Shown: positions 11,475 through 24,201, counted from the first letter of the stretch. The stretch: DNA of 64,000 bases from Chlamydoabsidia padenii (GCA_025330725.1 JAIWND010000002.1:1364001-1428000); one strand, 5' to 3'. Made by a program: numbers and translations. Notes: generated from the letters alone by a model not told the origin.

Positions 11475-12507
11475 CTAGGTACCACTGACCTGTTTTTTTG
11501 TTTTTCGGGCTGCTTTAGATAATAATCTATCAAGAGTATAAATGGAGGGTGAGTGAATACGTTGCATGTTATCACAAAAAGATTTGGATGGGTGGGTTTA
11601 ATATATATTTACCTGAGTGATGTATCCATAAAGTTAGTTTCAATAATCTTTGGTCGTAAAAAGTACTTTTTACTATCGTCTTCGCTATTATCATCATGAT
11701 GGGCAAGCATCTGTCGAGTGGTAGGATATGTATCGTTATTGTGATTAGGTGTTGTTGGAATAAATGTTAATGTTTTTATTTGATCAATTATGTTTGTTGC
11801 AAATGTTGGTATATCGGGCGAGTGGGGCGACGATGGGGTGTCCGCTGCTTCGGCCTGTTTCCGCGGCGTTCTATATCGATCCTATATAAAAGTAAAGTAG
11901 CCAATATTAATATATAAACTAATTATAAAATATGTGTTTCACTAGTTACATGGCGCTGAGTGTGGCACGGGCATTTCCATTTCTTGTTGATATTGGGGGG
12001 TATTGTCAATGGTGGATCAAGACAATCAAGGTGCCAATGGAGAGAGCAAAAGTCACATGAGATCATTGGTTTGTTCAATGCTGTTCGATAACACCAGTAG
12101 CAAAATATATAATCACCATTCTTGTCTTTTAGTCGATGATAATCCTGTTCTTCTGCGCGACCATTTCTATTTCATAAAAGAAGTTGAAAAAAAAAGGGGT
12201 GGATTAATATCAAGTTTCTATGGCATGTCATTCTTACATACCTATATTTGACGTGTTTTATAGTTGTTGCATCGACATAGGCGCCATTATTACCGGTAGA
12301 TACTATAGAGAGAGAGAGAGAGAGAGAGATTATCATTTTTAGTTCATGCATAAAACCTACATCTTCTTTTTCAACCAAGTAGGATAATCACTTACCACCT
12401 TCAAAGTAGTTTCGAATGTCTTCAGGTAAGGTGAACGCCAGAGGATTTCGTTTTTCCAAGTCTTCAGTCAGGGATTGGAAAAATGACAATGGTCGTCGGA
12501 TGATGTG

Positions 12508-12561
<54 letters not shown>

Positions 12562-13143
12562 CTATAGTTTCAAATAGCAACATGAGTATGTTAGATGATT
12601 TCACATTAGCGCCCTGTTCCCCTTTTGAGCTTACCTTTGTTTTCCTTTTATAAACACATTCATTACAATACCATTCTCCTTCCAATTCGTTGACTTCGTT
12701 ATAGTCCATGGGCGGTTCCACACAACCAAAATGAAAGGCATTTGGGCATCCTTCGCAGCAGAGGAATTGACCAGGTCCATTACAGGTATCGCATAAATCA
12801 TGATTCTAATAGTATAAAAAGAGAAGAGAGCGCGTTAGTTTCGTTGCATATATTTATCTTTTGCACTTACTCTTGCATTAAGATTTTCGATCGTAAGAAT
12901 CGCCTTTGATTTTGATGTCCTTTTCGCAGTTGACCTATAAATGAAGAATACAACCTCGTTAGAAATACATACTTGTGAAGGCTCCCTTTATTTTTTTTTT
13001 ATTTTTTATTTTTTTGCTTCTTACCTGGTATTAGAGGATCTGAGTTTCCTACGTTTGTTTGCATTCTCTGGAGAGTTTGATCGAGACTTGGCAGTGTTTC
13101 TTGGAGCCAGCACTCTTGACGCACGTGCTTTTTTGTCAACCAT
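11475..13143 (-). CDS. Double PHD-finger protein, Rco1-like (Rpd3S subunit)
   Basis: Eight exons (13025-13143, 12871-12934, 12635-12805, 12396-12561, 12242-12302, 11950-12166, 11613-11881, 11475-11526) encode 372 aa. PHD1, about 62-112, starts HDLCDTCNGPG and has the C4HC3 spacing; between the fingers LSFFQSL...PLAFTLPEDIR resembles the Rco1 linker. PHD2, starting FCYWCYR near 220, ends KWKCPCH. Rco1 targets the Rpd3S histone deacetylase to transcribed genes. A poly-Ser run is encoded by a trinucleotide repeat at 12509-12557. An in-frame exon upstream (13249-13307, ending KYTLYQKKPKR) could extend the N-terminus, but I could not find its start. Assignment to Rco1 rather than another double-PHD protein is by architecture. 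Confidence 0.8.
12509..12557 (+). repeat. (GAT)n microsatellite coding for poly-Ser
   Basis: About 16 uninterrupted GAT repeats, read on the minus strand as TCA codons inside exon 4 of the Rco1-like gene. Confidence 0.95.
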
Positions 13144-13249
13144 AATCAGCCTAACCATGCCCAAATTAAACAAAATAAAAAAATCATGTCAGTTCACCCG
13201 TATCGATCCCCGTCTGCCTTTTTATACTTACCTTTTAGGTTTTTTCTGA

Positions 13250-14555
13250 TAAAGTGTATATTTGGGTTTCAAAACAGCCTGAAGAGACGTTCGAATAACA
13301 AGGACCTATTCAAAAAAGGAAATACAAATATAGTTAATAGGTTAGTTCATCTTGGGGAGGTATTAAGTCAAGATTGATACAATAGAGTTGATGCTTACTT
13401 GAACCAAATGGATTGACAAGATCAGGTAGGATTAACTAGAAGAATCAACTAGTCAGTTCCAATAACAATGTTGTAAATGCTGTAAGGTCGTTTGTGTAGT
13501 GTACTTTGGTAGTGAAAAGATATAACAAGTAAAATATGACAGATGACCACCGAGTTTTCGTCAAGACAAAACACTTATAATAATAATAATAATAATAAAA
13601 GTGAAGAGAAGCGGAAAGAGAGAGATTGAAATCGGAGAGCGGTGAAAAAGACAAAAATGTAATTTTTTTGGGAGGTCATCCCCCGCCCGGCTGAAGCAGA
13701 AATTGTGCCACTCCCCCCCCCGCCCTAAAAGAGATATAGACTACTATATCAATACATCACTTACAGTCCTTCATATTATCATTATCACCCAATAATTACA
13801 TATATCAATTTTATTTCCAAGACAAAGTATACAAACAAAAGTATCAACTAAAACTAGAATTAAATAACTACAATGGTATATGAGGAAGTATGTTGTCTTA
13901 ATTTCTTATGATTTGTCCACCACCACCACCACCACCACCATTTTCGCGTTTTCTTGAAGGATTCAAATTAGCTAGCTGAGGAGATCACGTCACCTAGACC
14001 ATATTCAATACCCTATCGATCTTCTTCGTTTCCTACCCGTAGAAAGACGCCCAAAGAGGAGACAATCGGGAACCAAGAGCAGTAGCCCAAGTTACACCAT
14101 ATGGTCGTAGAGTTGCATGGTAGATTATCCATTGTCTTTTCTGAGGTCAAATATATTCTAGGTGATAGGAATATTTCATAACAGTTGCCGTTCGAGACAG
14201 AGTGGTGTAAACATTGCCAATCATATCCATATAATGTTATTGACACGCCAAAGAAGAGTACATGCCCAAAGAAGATTAACAAAACGAATCTTTTTCGCTA
14301 AAAGTAGATATGTTGTTCATATGTGTAAGTCATGTATCGTAATTATTTGTGATCGTTTTAATGGAAGGATAGGCGGGTTCGAATCTGACCACAGTAGTGA
14401 GTGACCAAAGTGCTGATATACTTTTTAGAGATGTGTCGAGTCCTTTTTAGTCGCCAATGATATCAAAATGTAAATACAATAAAGGGAAGGAAGGGAGAGA
14501 GGAAAAAAAAAAAAAAAGAATCGTGCACTTGCTGGCGGGATTTGAAATAGTGAGG

Positions 14556-14593
<38 letters not shown>

Positions 14594-15292
14594 AGTGGAT
14601 AGATAGATCATCAATGGCGAGAATCTACACATATTCTAAGAACTTTGACAATCATGTGTGTAATATTATTGATAATATCAAAACAGATTTATATTGAGAC
14701 GAATGACATACGGACTTGTATGCGAGAAGACCTTTTCAAAGTCCAAATCGTACTATCTTACTAATTTCAAATCCCGCCATAAAGGCAAAAAACATGTTCG
14801 ACGATGATCATACGTGATATTACTTATTCACCATTAATTTAAAAGTGTCAATAAAAAGTTCATGTACAGTATCAAGTGACTCGATGATCATTGGCAGTTT
14901 TGTTTTTGCACCTTCCACCTCGAGGAAAACCAGCGGCGGTGGCGGGATGTGAAATATTCTCTTTATGCATAAATGCACTTGAACATCATCAACGGTATGA
15001 TTTTTTTTTTTTGATTTGAATTTGAAACATGAGTACTTTCATTGCCTTGTTTACTATATTGTGCACACATGACACAACATGTATATGTCTGTCATCATCA
15101 TCATCATCACAAGCTCAGTGATTCTTCATCGTGAGATGCCGACAATTTCGATTATAAAATTTAATCAGGCTGGTCAACATCATCAATGACTAGGTCTTGA
15201 TCATTTTCAGATCTCATTTAAAAGATAACAGAGGAGTTCTTCTCCTCCCCTTGATTTTCTTTTTCTTTTCTTCTTTTCCTCTCGGCACAGTA
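13250..15292. other. Gene-poor stretch with unresolved minus-strand coding traces
   Basis: Apart from the possible 5' exon of the Rco1-like gene, I see coding-like minus-strand traces at 14000-14320 (for example LRPYGVTWATALG) and a minus-strand AATAAA near 13815, but no frame-consistent exon set. It also holds a CAC/ACC repeat (about 13918-13940), a 34-nt T run (14559-14592), and elements at 14372-14383 (GGCGGGTTCGAA), 14534-14548, 14765-14778 (minus) and 14941-14955. Confidence 0.4.
14534..14548 (+). promoter_or_regulatory. CDE/CHR-like element
   Basis: GGCGGGATTTGAAAT lies upstream of the unresolved minus-strand locus at 13.8-14.4 kb. Further copies are at 14765-14778 (minus strand) and 14941-14955 (GGCGGGATGTGAAAT), the latter about 340 nt upstream of the bZIP gene at 15293. 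Confidence 0.5.
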
Positions 15293-15664
15293 ATGAAATC
15301 AAATCACGACAGACCAATGTCACTTTCTTATATAATGACCAAATCTCCGCATATGTCGGGAAATGAAATATACAGATCTGCTGAAGATGGACAACAGCGA
15401 CAATCCATTACACCCGATGACAGAAACGATGGTTTAGCCTTGATCGAACGCCGAAAAAGAAACAAAACCGCCTCTGCAAAATATCGACAAAAGAAGAATA
15501 GACAGCAGACTGAAATGAAGAAAACCATCCATCAGTTGGCCAAGCAAGATTGTTTATTGAAGAAACAATTGACGGATCTACAGGCCGAGAACCAGAAAAT
15601 AAAGTTACTGAACGTTAACCTTCGAGAGAGAATTGCCGCAAAAAATGTCACATCATCAAGTTGA
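15293..15664 (+). CDS. Short bZIP transcription factor
   Basis: Single exon, 123 aa. The basic region ERRKRNKTASAKYRQKK (about 56-72) is a GCN4/CYS3-type DNA-binding signature, followed by a leucine zipper with heptads (IHQLAKQ, LLKKQL, LQAENQK) ending near 115. The N-terminal 50 residues are polar. The protein resembles the sulfur- and amino-acid-control bZIPs (CYS3/MET28/GCN4 group), but too little lies outside the bZIP to assign one. The ATG at 15293 was chosen because the upstream in-frame extension is a T/C-rich leader. AATAAA follows at 15781. Confidence 0.82.
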   Translation: MKSNHDRPMSLSYIMTKSPHMSGNEIYRSAEDGQQRQSITPDDRNDGLALIERRKRNKTASAKYRQKKNRQQTEMKKTIHQLAKQDCLLKKQLTDLQAENQKIKLLNVNLRERIAAKNVTSSS

Positions 15665-16338
15665 TTATCATGACGCCATTTATATTCCCAGGTTGATATA
15701 TAATGAGCGTTTACTGCCTCGCTCGCCAGACTCTTCTTGACAGATTAAAACGCCGATTGAATATCTGTTTTTTCATGCTAAAATAAAGATTGTTCCCCTG
15801 AATCATTCTATATCCTAATAATGTACTTTCCATCAAAAAAAAAAAAAAAAAGCATTGTCATCATCAGAATGAAAACACACATATCCTTTTCAATTTTTGG
15901 AGAGAGTCCACAAGTCATAATGTAAATTTTGACGGCAGACCAGCTGACAGCCATCCCAATAAACCTTTCGCGCGAACTTTTATGATGTGTATAAAGAAGA
16001 ATCCAAAACCGATCCACATTATAAAGATTATCGTTTATTTTCAAATCAGACCACATTGACATGTTGTCTTTTGTTTTTTCTTTATTAAACTAGTTTAATC
16101 AATAAAGGAGGATGTTTTATGTAATGACTAGTATATAACACCAATGAGGATAAAAGGGTAAGTGTGTGTATGCAGAGAGAGGGGGGATATCTATAGTTGA
16201 CTAATACCAGAGACGTCGGCATGATCATGGCTTGTTCGGTCGATCCTAGATTAAAACAAATACATTAGTCTTTGTCTTCTCCAAACATCCTGTTTTTCTC
16301 CTTTTGTTTCCTACTTACCTTTTTTTCTCTTTTTCCCA

Positions 16339-16614
16339 TCAGCCTATTGCATAGCCTTCTGTAGATTGACCTATACTTCTATTTGTAGGGTAAAATAGAA
16401 CATGACATCATTAGTAGATTCTGATATAGCACTTTGTTATTATAATCATGGTATATGTACCTGAGAGTCCTATTTAGGTCAAATAGGTGAGGAATATACT
16501 ATAGAATCAACTCAAAAGTTAATAAGGTTAGTTAAGAAGGTTACTTTATGCTTACCTTTTACTATGAGAGGAGTGAGTGATATTGGTATTGTCGATGATA
16601 ACAGCTCCAGTCAT
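16339..16614 (-). CDS. Possible tiny spliced gene
   Basis: ATG at 16612-16614 opens MTGAVIIDNTNITHSSHSK, ending at a GTAAGC donor (16556-16614). A 9-nt exon (16461-16469) and a terminal exon (16339-16378) are flanked by good splice sites and keep frame, giving about 35 aa; skipping the 9-nt exon also keeps frame. Further spliced blocks lie at 16230-16250. A minus-strand AATAAA near 16085 supports a minus transcript. No family recognised; coding potential is doubtful. Confidence 0.25.
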
Positions 16615-16714
16615 TTAAGCAAAGGGGTGGCACAATGATATTTGGATCACATGCTGCTTTTACTTGTCATCTTGTAATACCAATTGCGTGTAAGTGTCTT
16701 TTTTGATGTTCTAA

Positions 16715-17220
16715 ATGATACCCATTACCCATTCACCAGTTGATGCTGCCTCTGCGCCTCCGTTTCTGCTGTTATTGTTGTCGCGTTTCAAGTTAAAGTC
16801 AAATATAACCAATGAATTTATCCAAGTGAGACAAAGGTTGGTAAATTCGGTCAATGCTTCCAATAGTAAAAAAATGTTATACCTTCAATACAAACTTACG
16901 TTCATTATGAATATTACTATGCCGGCGATAAAGAGATATCTGTTGTTGTCTCCGATGGAAGGATCAAGGTTGATGTGAGCAGCGTTTCGTCCACCATGAC
17001 TATTGTCGCAAAGCAAGGTTTTGCTAATATTGTTAAAAGTAGGAAGGGTACTTTTACAATCCGTCCAATACCAGCACCCATTATAACAAGTCGATTGAGG
17101 AGATTCAACGGTGCATTTAATAGCTAGCTGAATAAGTTTATGTATTTGTTGTAAATGATGGATGTAAGAAAGAAAAAAGTGGGAAATAAAAAAAAGGGGG
17201 CTACTTTTACACAAAATGCG
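16715..17220 (-). other. Unresolved minus-strand locus, possible small membrane or secreted protein
   Basis: Two overlapping frames look coding: one is Cys-rich and ends in a hydrophobic segment (YLFIAGIVIFIMN) before a GTAAGT donor; the other has an ATG at about 17087 and a signal-like start (MGAGIGRIVKVPFLLLTIL). A downstream block ends at about 16715 (GEWVMGII, stop). I could not join them unambiguously. A copy of the recurrent element (GCGGGATTTAAAA, 17218-17230) lies just upstream. Confidence 0.3.
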
Positions 17221-17230
17221 GGATTTAAAA
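17218..17230 (+). promoter_or_regulatory. CDE/CHR-like element, TTTAAA variant
   Basis: GCGGGATTTAAAA immediately upstream of the unresolved minus-strand locus at 16.7-17.2 kb. Confidence 0.4.
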
Positions 17231-17634
17231 AACGCGATTCTGAAACTTTACCCCTTAACTATGTGTTCACCCAAGTTGAAAAGCTGACATGTTTCCTAAA
17301 CACTATTTCATACTCATTACGATAATCATCATAATGAATGCTGTGGGGTATGATTGTTATTGTAACAGACAGAAGGAGTCTTATTTGACTTCCTCCCCCA
17401 AAAATAAGGGTGTCGCGGGGTTTAAATATCTGATGAAGTTGCATGATCTAATCAAAGGTCAAATCATTTACTGTTTACACCCTATTGTGCATATCATTGA
17501 AGTCAACGCATATTGTTTTAAAGTAAGAATGAATTTTTTTTTATTACAAATGAAGGATGTTATTTACAGCTAGGGAATACAATTACTACATATCCTGTTA
17601 TTACTACATATTATTGTTTGTGCTAATTATAGAT

Positions 17635-18309
17635 CTAGTCCAGAGTTGTACCATAGACCAGTAAACACGCCATTAATTTGGGTTCAAGTTGTTGATATTC
17701 ATCAGTTAAAGGAGGAGTTTCGTTTATGTTAGCCAATACATCTTGAGCCAACTTTAATAAACAGGGAGGTGGCGGATCGATAGCATCGGAGTCGGTTAAT
17801 GTGTATATTCCATGTGTCTGACTGGATTCATCGTTACACCGATCAGGTGATCCTAATGTTGTTGTTGTATCCTTATTGTAGAACATTGTATCAAGCGCCA
17901 GTTGATCAAGCACCGTTGTGTTCGATTTACTACTAGAGGTAGTCGAAGTGATGGATCCAGATGATAAAAGGTTGGATTGTTTAGGTAAAGAAGATTGTAT
18001 GTCGGGTAGATCTTTATCTGATACTGTCAGGGCAGGTGAAGGTGGTGCTAATTGTTGTTTTTGTTGCCATTTTGATTGTGATGATATAAAGCGTTGTTTC
18101 GGAATGATCAAATCAGATACAGAGGATGATGGAGTAAAGTAATCAGTGTCATCATGTTCATCATCAGATTCAATTGACGTCAAGTCAGAGGGATAGGTCA
18201 AAGTTGAAGTTTGATGGGCAGGATCCTGTCGTTTATTGACCATAACACCTTTGACACGAGTGGACACGCGTGACACCCACTTTTTGCACTTTTTATATAT
18301 GTTAACCAT
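17635..18309 (-). CDS. Unknown Ser/Thr-rich protein
   Basis: Single exon of 224 aa. The N-terminus is strongly basic (MVNIYKKCKKWVSRVSTRVKG), the middle is Ser/Thr/Asp-rich (DDEHDDTDYFTPSSS) with several SP/TP sites, and the C-terminal 45 residues may form helices (CLLKLAQDVLANI...EPKLMACLLVYG). I see no known domain. It could be a regulator or adaptor; its neighbour across the intergenic region is the divergently transcribed PAS kinase, separated by about 790 bp that hold a GCCGATCGGC palindrome near 18404. Confidence 0.6.
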   Translation of the reverse strand: MVNIYKKCKKWVSRVSTRVKGVMVNKRQDPAHQTSTLTYPSDLTSIESDDEHDDTDYFTPSSSVSDLIIPKQRFISSQSKWQQKQQLAPPSPALTVSDKDLPDIQSSLPKQSNLLSSGSITSTTSSSKSNTTVLDQLALDTMFYNKDTTTTLGSPDRCNDESSQTHGIYTLTDSDAIDPPPPCLLKLAQDVLANINETPPLTDEYQQLEPKLMACLLVYGTTLD

Positions 18310-19097
18310 TTGAAGATGAATAATGGAAAGAAAGGTGAAAGAATACAAAAATCCCTTCTCCCCTTTTGTAGTTTTTTTTTTTTTTTTTTTAATTATATTT
18401 AAAACGCCGATCGGCGATTCAATTGGTGGGTCAGTGCACATGTATGAATTGAACGAAAACCTGATTATCACTGACGTACCGAAATAAATGGAATCGTTGC
18501 TCCATTGAAAAAATACATTCTCTACCGCATCAGCAGGGTTCACCGGAGAATGTGTCGACGTTGAAACTGGGTGACAGCATTGATATACAGTATAAATACT
18601 GTCACTTTGAATACGTATATATGCAAAACACTTAGAGCAATGGTGATAGAGAGTATGTAGAAACAAATGGCACCAATAGGATGGAGATATAAGCATGGTC
18701 AAGGATAATGATTGCCTATGCACATTTTGATTGTTCCGCGGAACCATGCACTTCCAAGGTGGGCAGATATTTTCAAATACCGACACCCGAAGCATTTTTA
18801 TTCTTGTACCTTTTCTATTTTCTTTTTTCTTCTTTCTTTCTTCCTTCAACCCAATATAATGTAAGAGGAAAAAAAAAAAGAAGGAAGTTTTCTTTGAAAC
18901 TGTAGACTGTTGTACTTATTCTTTTTTTTTATATATCTTTGTTGAATTTACTTTAGATTGCATCTGTTTGTGTTTTTAACAAATTCAGACTCACCAACAA
19001 ACTTTTACGGCAACTCCTCAACAAAACGAACAAAACGATACAACTTAATCAACCAACCTTGACTTGAAACTGTCAAAACGTCATTTAGACTCTTTAC

Positions 19098-22000
19098 ATG
19101 AAGGAACCATCATTAGGTAAGAGAAAAAAAAAACTGCTTTAAAATAAAGCTTTTTGATAATGAAACACTTTGCGTTATCGATAGGCGTCAGTAGCTTGGA
19201 AAGTAACTCGAATATCAATTTGAACTGCTTGGATGATCGGTATGTCACTTTTTTTTTTTTGTATCTAAAACACATAAAAGTTTACTTACCATTCTTTTCT
19301 TCTCTTCTCTCTTATATTATAGCTGTAGCTCTATGAAGGATGAAATGGAAAACCTCGTACTTGTCTCTGATGGGATGCTTCAAATACGGGAAAAACACGC
19401 TGTACACCATTTGGCAACAATCAAAACCAAGGAAGAACCCTTATTACAACTTTACTCGGAGCAAACCAGTATGGATGATGGATATTGTTTACCAAGATCT
19501 ATATCACATGACTCGACGGAACCAACAACCATCAACAAGTACTCTCAAGACTCACTCCATGGTTTTCGATTCTCATCGGCGACTAGGACAGATTTGGCGG
19601 CATTACGGAAACGTACAATGACTCGATCCATTGACTTGATTAAGCATTTATCTCAAGGCGGCTGGAAAGCTTCGGAAACACTTCCTGGTCATTACTCTAC
19701 GACATCTTTTTTGGCATCCATAGAAAGAAGAAGAAGAAGAAACAAGGCAAGAAGTACGGAATACACCCGAACCACACCATGCTACGACACTCTTTGTAAT
19801 GGATCGACAACAACAACAACAACAACAACATTAGCATATGGATTACAACCAAATCAACAGCAACTTCGGAAACCACGTCGCTGCTCATTATCTTGCATTG
19901 ATGAAGATACTCGCACTTGCTCCAGTCCATCCACTCGAACATTATCCTCCTCTTCATCACTATCGACATCATCCACCATTGATTCGTCAACAAGTGCAAC
20001 CACTTTATCGGCGGGCAATACTTCCGTTTCCAAATCGACCGACGGTTATGATCACGATCATGGCGACAGTTTAGACTACCAACAACCATCTTTGGCCCTT
20101 TTTCCATATCCTGTGTTACACAACCCTACAAGGTTTTTACCCCAAAATCAAGCTATCTTGACGACGTATGATGATTGGAGGATCATCTTGTCCAACAATA
20201 TTGCTTCTTTAATACTGGTTGGCAACAATACCGATGGATATGGCCATTCTTCTTCTCTGGTGGGTAAATCTGTCTCTGATTACGTGGATCTCTCTTTCCG
20301 ACCGAGGTTGCATGCAATGATTGAAAAACGGCGTCAAGAACTCGCTCATTTAAAAGATTCGACTGGTATGGTGCTTGTCTGTGGTAATGTGGTAAGTTTT
20401 AATGAATGAATGGAAGTCATGCACATTTGTCTTACCTGATCTTTTTCTTTTTCTTTTTTTTTTTTTAAAAAAAAATAGGTACCTATTGTGAAGGACGATG
20501 GAACGAAATCTTCTGCTTCTTTATGGCTCAAGGAAAAAAGAAACAAAACTGGATCATCTGTATACATTTGGATCTTTGAAGAGGTGTTTGAAACTGTGAC
20601 CCATGTGTCCATTGATGCAAAGGTAAACAAAAAGGGAAAATTAACTTTGTATTACAAATAGAACCTACAGACTACTTTATTCCTATTTATACCCCTTCTT
20701 TTTTTATATACTTATCTTCTTTTTATTACTTTTCTCTTCTTACCTATAGGGATTGATTTGCTACGTGGACAGTGGAATCAAGGAACTTTTGGATTATGCA
20801 CCTGAATCTTTGATGGGAAAGTCGATCGACACTTTGATACCGTTTCTATCTATGAATGGAAACAGTAGTAACAACATCGAGAATTATCCATGGCAAGATA
20901 TCAATCATTACAAGTACTTTGGATGCCGAACTCGACTGGGCGCTCATCTACCTATTATCACAGAATTGCTCGACACTGCTTCAAATCAACCTTCTCACCA
21001 ACAGCTCCTCTATACCATTCGAATTACATCTATACCTATGATTGCGGGCTTGATAACTATCAGACAAGATGGAATCATTGAAGGCTGTAACGATATGTTT
21101 GTCAAGTATATGTTTGGCTATTCTCAAGAAGAACTGGTGACTGGAAATAAATTTATCATGGATCTGATGCCCCAACTTCCTGCCTTACTGAAAAGCCTTC
21201 GTCAGGATGATCTACTACAACATGGGATCATTATAAACAACATCATCTGTCGCAAACTGATCGGCGATCTGGACCCTACTCATCTCGCTGCGCAGGGCAA
21301 CAAACGGCTGACACAAACACCTAATGGTCAAACCCTTCCGGTTCTGCTGGCTATTCATCGGGATGGGACTAAATTTGAAATACAACTGCAACTCAAATTG
21401 GACGAAGAATCTGATGATGGTGTCTGTGCATTATGGATTACATTCGACCGGGACTTGTCTCTATCTCGTGTTGGCCACAAAGTCGAGGGTCCAGCTTTGG
21501 AAATCAAACAACACAACGGGATTGGATTACCTGAAGCAAAATATGACAAGCGGTTTATCAACGAACACGATGAAAATTATACTGACGATGATTTCGACCC
21601 ACCACCACCACCATCGTCACCGGCCTCCTCTACCTATAACACTAGTAACAAATTGCATCAAGAACCTTTCAATACAAAACATTCTTTTGACCCTGAAACT
21701 CAACATCAGCAACTCAAGACCGAATATATACATTTACCAACCTCTTCCTCGAACAAATCGACAACTCATGACCCTTCTGATTATGGTGGAACACACAGTG
21801 GCGGATCGCTGTCGGTCAGCCGTCCATCTTGTGAAACAGACTTTCCGCGTGTGACCACCACATTCTCTCGGCAGCTGCAACAACAACTACAACCTACTTC
21901 ACCACTTACACCTTACTCGCCCATGACTTTTGATGGAAATCGGTCTCATGTCTTACCAGAGTATGCTGCCCAAACCCGCAAACTATGTATTGATGACTTT

Positions 22001-22991
22001 GAAATCCTGGATGAAATTGGACAAGGTGCATATGGACTGGTTAAATTGGCTGTACTAAAGAAGGATGTAACTCAGGTACGGGAAAACAAAGGGACGGGTC
22101 CTCATTTGTGTTGTATTCTAACTTTATATATAAATATATATAGAAAAAGGTGGTGATCAAGTATGTAATCAAGTCTCGAATTTTGGTGGACTGCTGGACA
22201 AGAGACCGGAGGCTGGGAATGGTACCTGCTGAAATCCATATCCTACATACACTTCGCAAAATTCCTCATGATAACTGCGGGGATATGGGTAAGCAACAAA
22301 AGCTAATAAATTAACCAACCACCCTTTTACCAACTGTCTTTTTTTTTTTTTAATAGTGGATTACTTTGAAGACGATGACTTTTATTATATTGTGATGGAA
22401 TTACATGGTGCAGGGATGGATCTCTTTGACTATATTGAATTCAAGGACACGATGCATGAATCGGAGATTCGATCGATCTTTAAGCAAATAGCCATGGCGG
22501 TCAGGCATCTTCACACCCACAAGATCGTACACCGGGATATCAAGGACGAAAACGTTGTCTTGGACTACAACGGAAACATTCGACTGATTGATTTTGGAAG
22601 CGCGGCATACCTTCGGCCCGGTCGGCGGTACGAAACGTTTGTGGGCACACTTGATTATGCGGCACCTGAAATCTTACGTGGGCAAACATATGAAGGTCCT
22701 CCTCAAGACGTATGGGCCCTGGGGATATTGCTCTATACACTGATCTACCGAGAAAATCCATTCTATGACATTGACGAAATCATGGCTCGGGAACTTCGAG
22801 TACCTTATATCTTTGCTGATGGTAAGTGATCTATATATACATTTAACATGTATAAAAAAACAACAACTAATCTTATATCTTTACTTTATTTTGTAGGCCT
22901 ACCTGTGGATCTCATTGAAAAGATGTTGGAACGCAATGTTGACAAAAGGCTAACAATTCATCAAGTCTTGGAACATCCATGGTTAGCTTAG
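19098..22991 (+). CDS. PSK1: PAS domain serine/threonine kinase (PSK1/PASK-like)
   Basis: Eight exons (19098-19116, 19185-19239, 19323-20391, 20479-20622, 20750-22075, 22144-22288, 22357-22821, 22897-22991) encode about 1105 aa. PAS kinase is a nutrient sensor that controls sugar partitioning and translation. A PAS core begins near residue 430 (GLICYVDSGIKELLDY) with a second PAS-like block (MIAGLITIRQDGIIEGCN) near 530. Ser/Pro/Gln-rich linkers follow. The kinase domain is about 845-1105: GQGAYGLVKL, HRDIKDENVV, DFGSA, GTLDYAAPE, ending in EHPWLA. The YAAPE form and missing activation-loop phosphosite fit PASK. The first two coding exons are only 19 and 55 nt. Confidence 0.92.
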
Positions 22992-23788
22992 ACCCTTATT
23001 CCCACATACTCCTTCCACATATCTTGTTGCATACACTTATTGTCTTTTCCTTATTATTACAGACTCTTTTAATGTAGATTACTTTTATTATAACTTTTAC
23101 TTTACATACTCATATCCCCTTCTGTTACTTGCTTTGTTTATACATGTCTTTTACTTGTTTAACTGTTGATGTACAGTACAAGCCAATAAACCCATCAATC
23201 GCAAACATTTGTCTATAAAACTAATATATAATGTGATAGGATGGGTAATGGGTGATATATTTTTCTTTCTTAATGCATAAAAGTGATAATTACTTTTTGA
23301 TTAGGAAAAGTGTAGAATGGCGGTATTTGAAAGTAAGGGAGGGGGATGGATAAATTTCATGCGGCGGCGTTTAGTCATATCAAATACACACAATCAGTTG
23401 ATTAAGACTACGAATTTGATTTTATTGTAAAATCTAATATATTCTACATACTAAATAATGTATTCTACATACACTGAAACGATGCTGGCCCATAGCAGTA
23501 AACATATACATCGTTGGCCATTTTTATCCTTCAATTGATCAGTATGATTATTGTTATATGCAATGTAGTTTTAAAAAAGTACTTTATTGTATTCCATGAC
23601 AATGATGATAAGGGAGAGGGTGAAGGTATTGGAATGATATGTTTGATGATAATGATAATGAATGTATAAATGAATAGTGTAGTTAAAAGGTGTGTATGTG
23701 TGTGAGAGAGAGGGGGGGGTACTATGGTGCTACTTGGTAAAAGCGTGTGTATGTATGTGTGTATGTGTGTGGGGAGACAGTATACAAT
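22992..23788. other. Intergenic, convergent 3' ends
   Basis: Contains the PAS kinase AATAAA (about 23187), an isolated element GGCGGTATTTGAAA at 23319-23332 with a GCGGCGGCG block about 30 nt later, and GT-rich repeats near 23690-23775. I see no gene; the element lacks an obvious target start codon within 400 nt. Confidence 0.5.
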
Positions 23789-24201
23789 CTATTTCTTCTT
23801 CTTGTCCTTCATTTCCAAAGCCGAGGATTCTGCTGTCTTCTTCATGATGGTGAGTTTTCCAATGGCGTTGGCCTTGACCGACATTTGCTTTTCGATATTC
23901 TTGTTGATTGAGGCCGTCAGTTTCTAATGATGAGAAATTGAGTATGAGTAAAAGTGTAATATTCTTTTTCTTTTTATGATAGGTTACCTTTTCCAAAGAC
24001 TTTTGCTTGACAAGGATATGTTGCTTGGGTGCGATAGTTCTTGCTATAACATCAGGGCAAAACTGGAAGATTAGTATTCTTCATAAATGCATATTACAGT
24101 GAGACCTTTAGATACTTACATCCTTTTTTCATTTTAGCAGGCTTTTGTCGAGCATTCTTCTTTGCTGGTTTGGTCACTTTTTTTAAAGATCCTTGAGCCA
24201 T
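23789..24201 (-). CDS. C19orf53/UPF0390-type small basic protein
   Basis: Three exons (24120-24201, 23988-24043, 23789-23923) encode 90 aa. The start MAQGSLKKVTKPAKK, the central GSRTIAPKQ block and the Lys-rich C-terminus match the eukaryotic DUF2462 / C19orf53 (Leydig cell tumour 10 kDa homologue) family, whose members are small nuclear/nucleolar basic proteins of uncertain role. It is divergent from fibrillarin, with 289 bp between starts and one shared copy of the recurrent element, which hints at co-expression with ribosome-biogenesis genes (inference). Confidence 0.8.

Noticed and set aside
14372..14395. GGCGGGTTCGAATC resembles a tRNA T-arm
   Set aside because: The flanks do not form the five-base T-stem, and no acceptor, D or anticodon stems fit around it; it fits the recurrent GGCGGG-TTCGAA element better.
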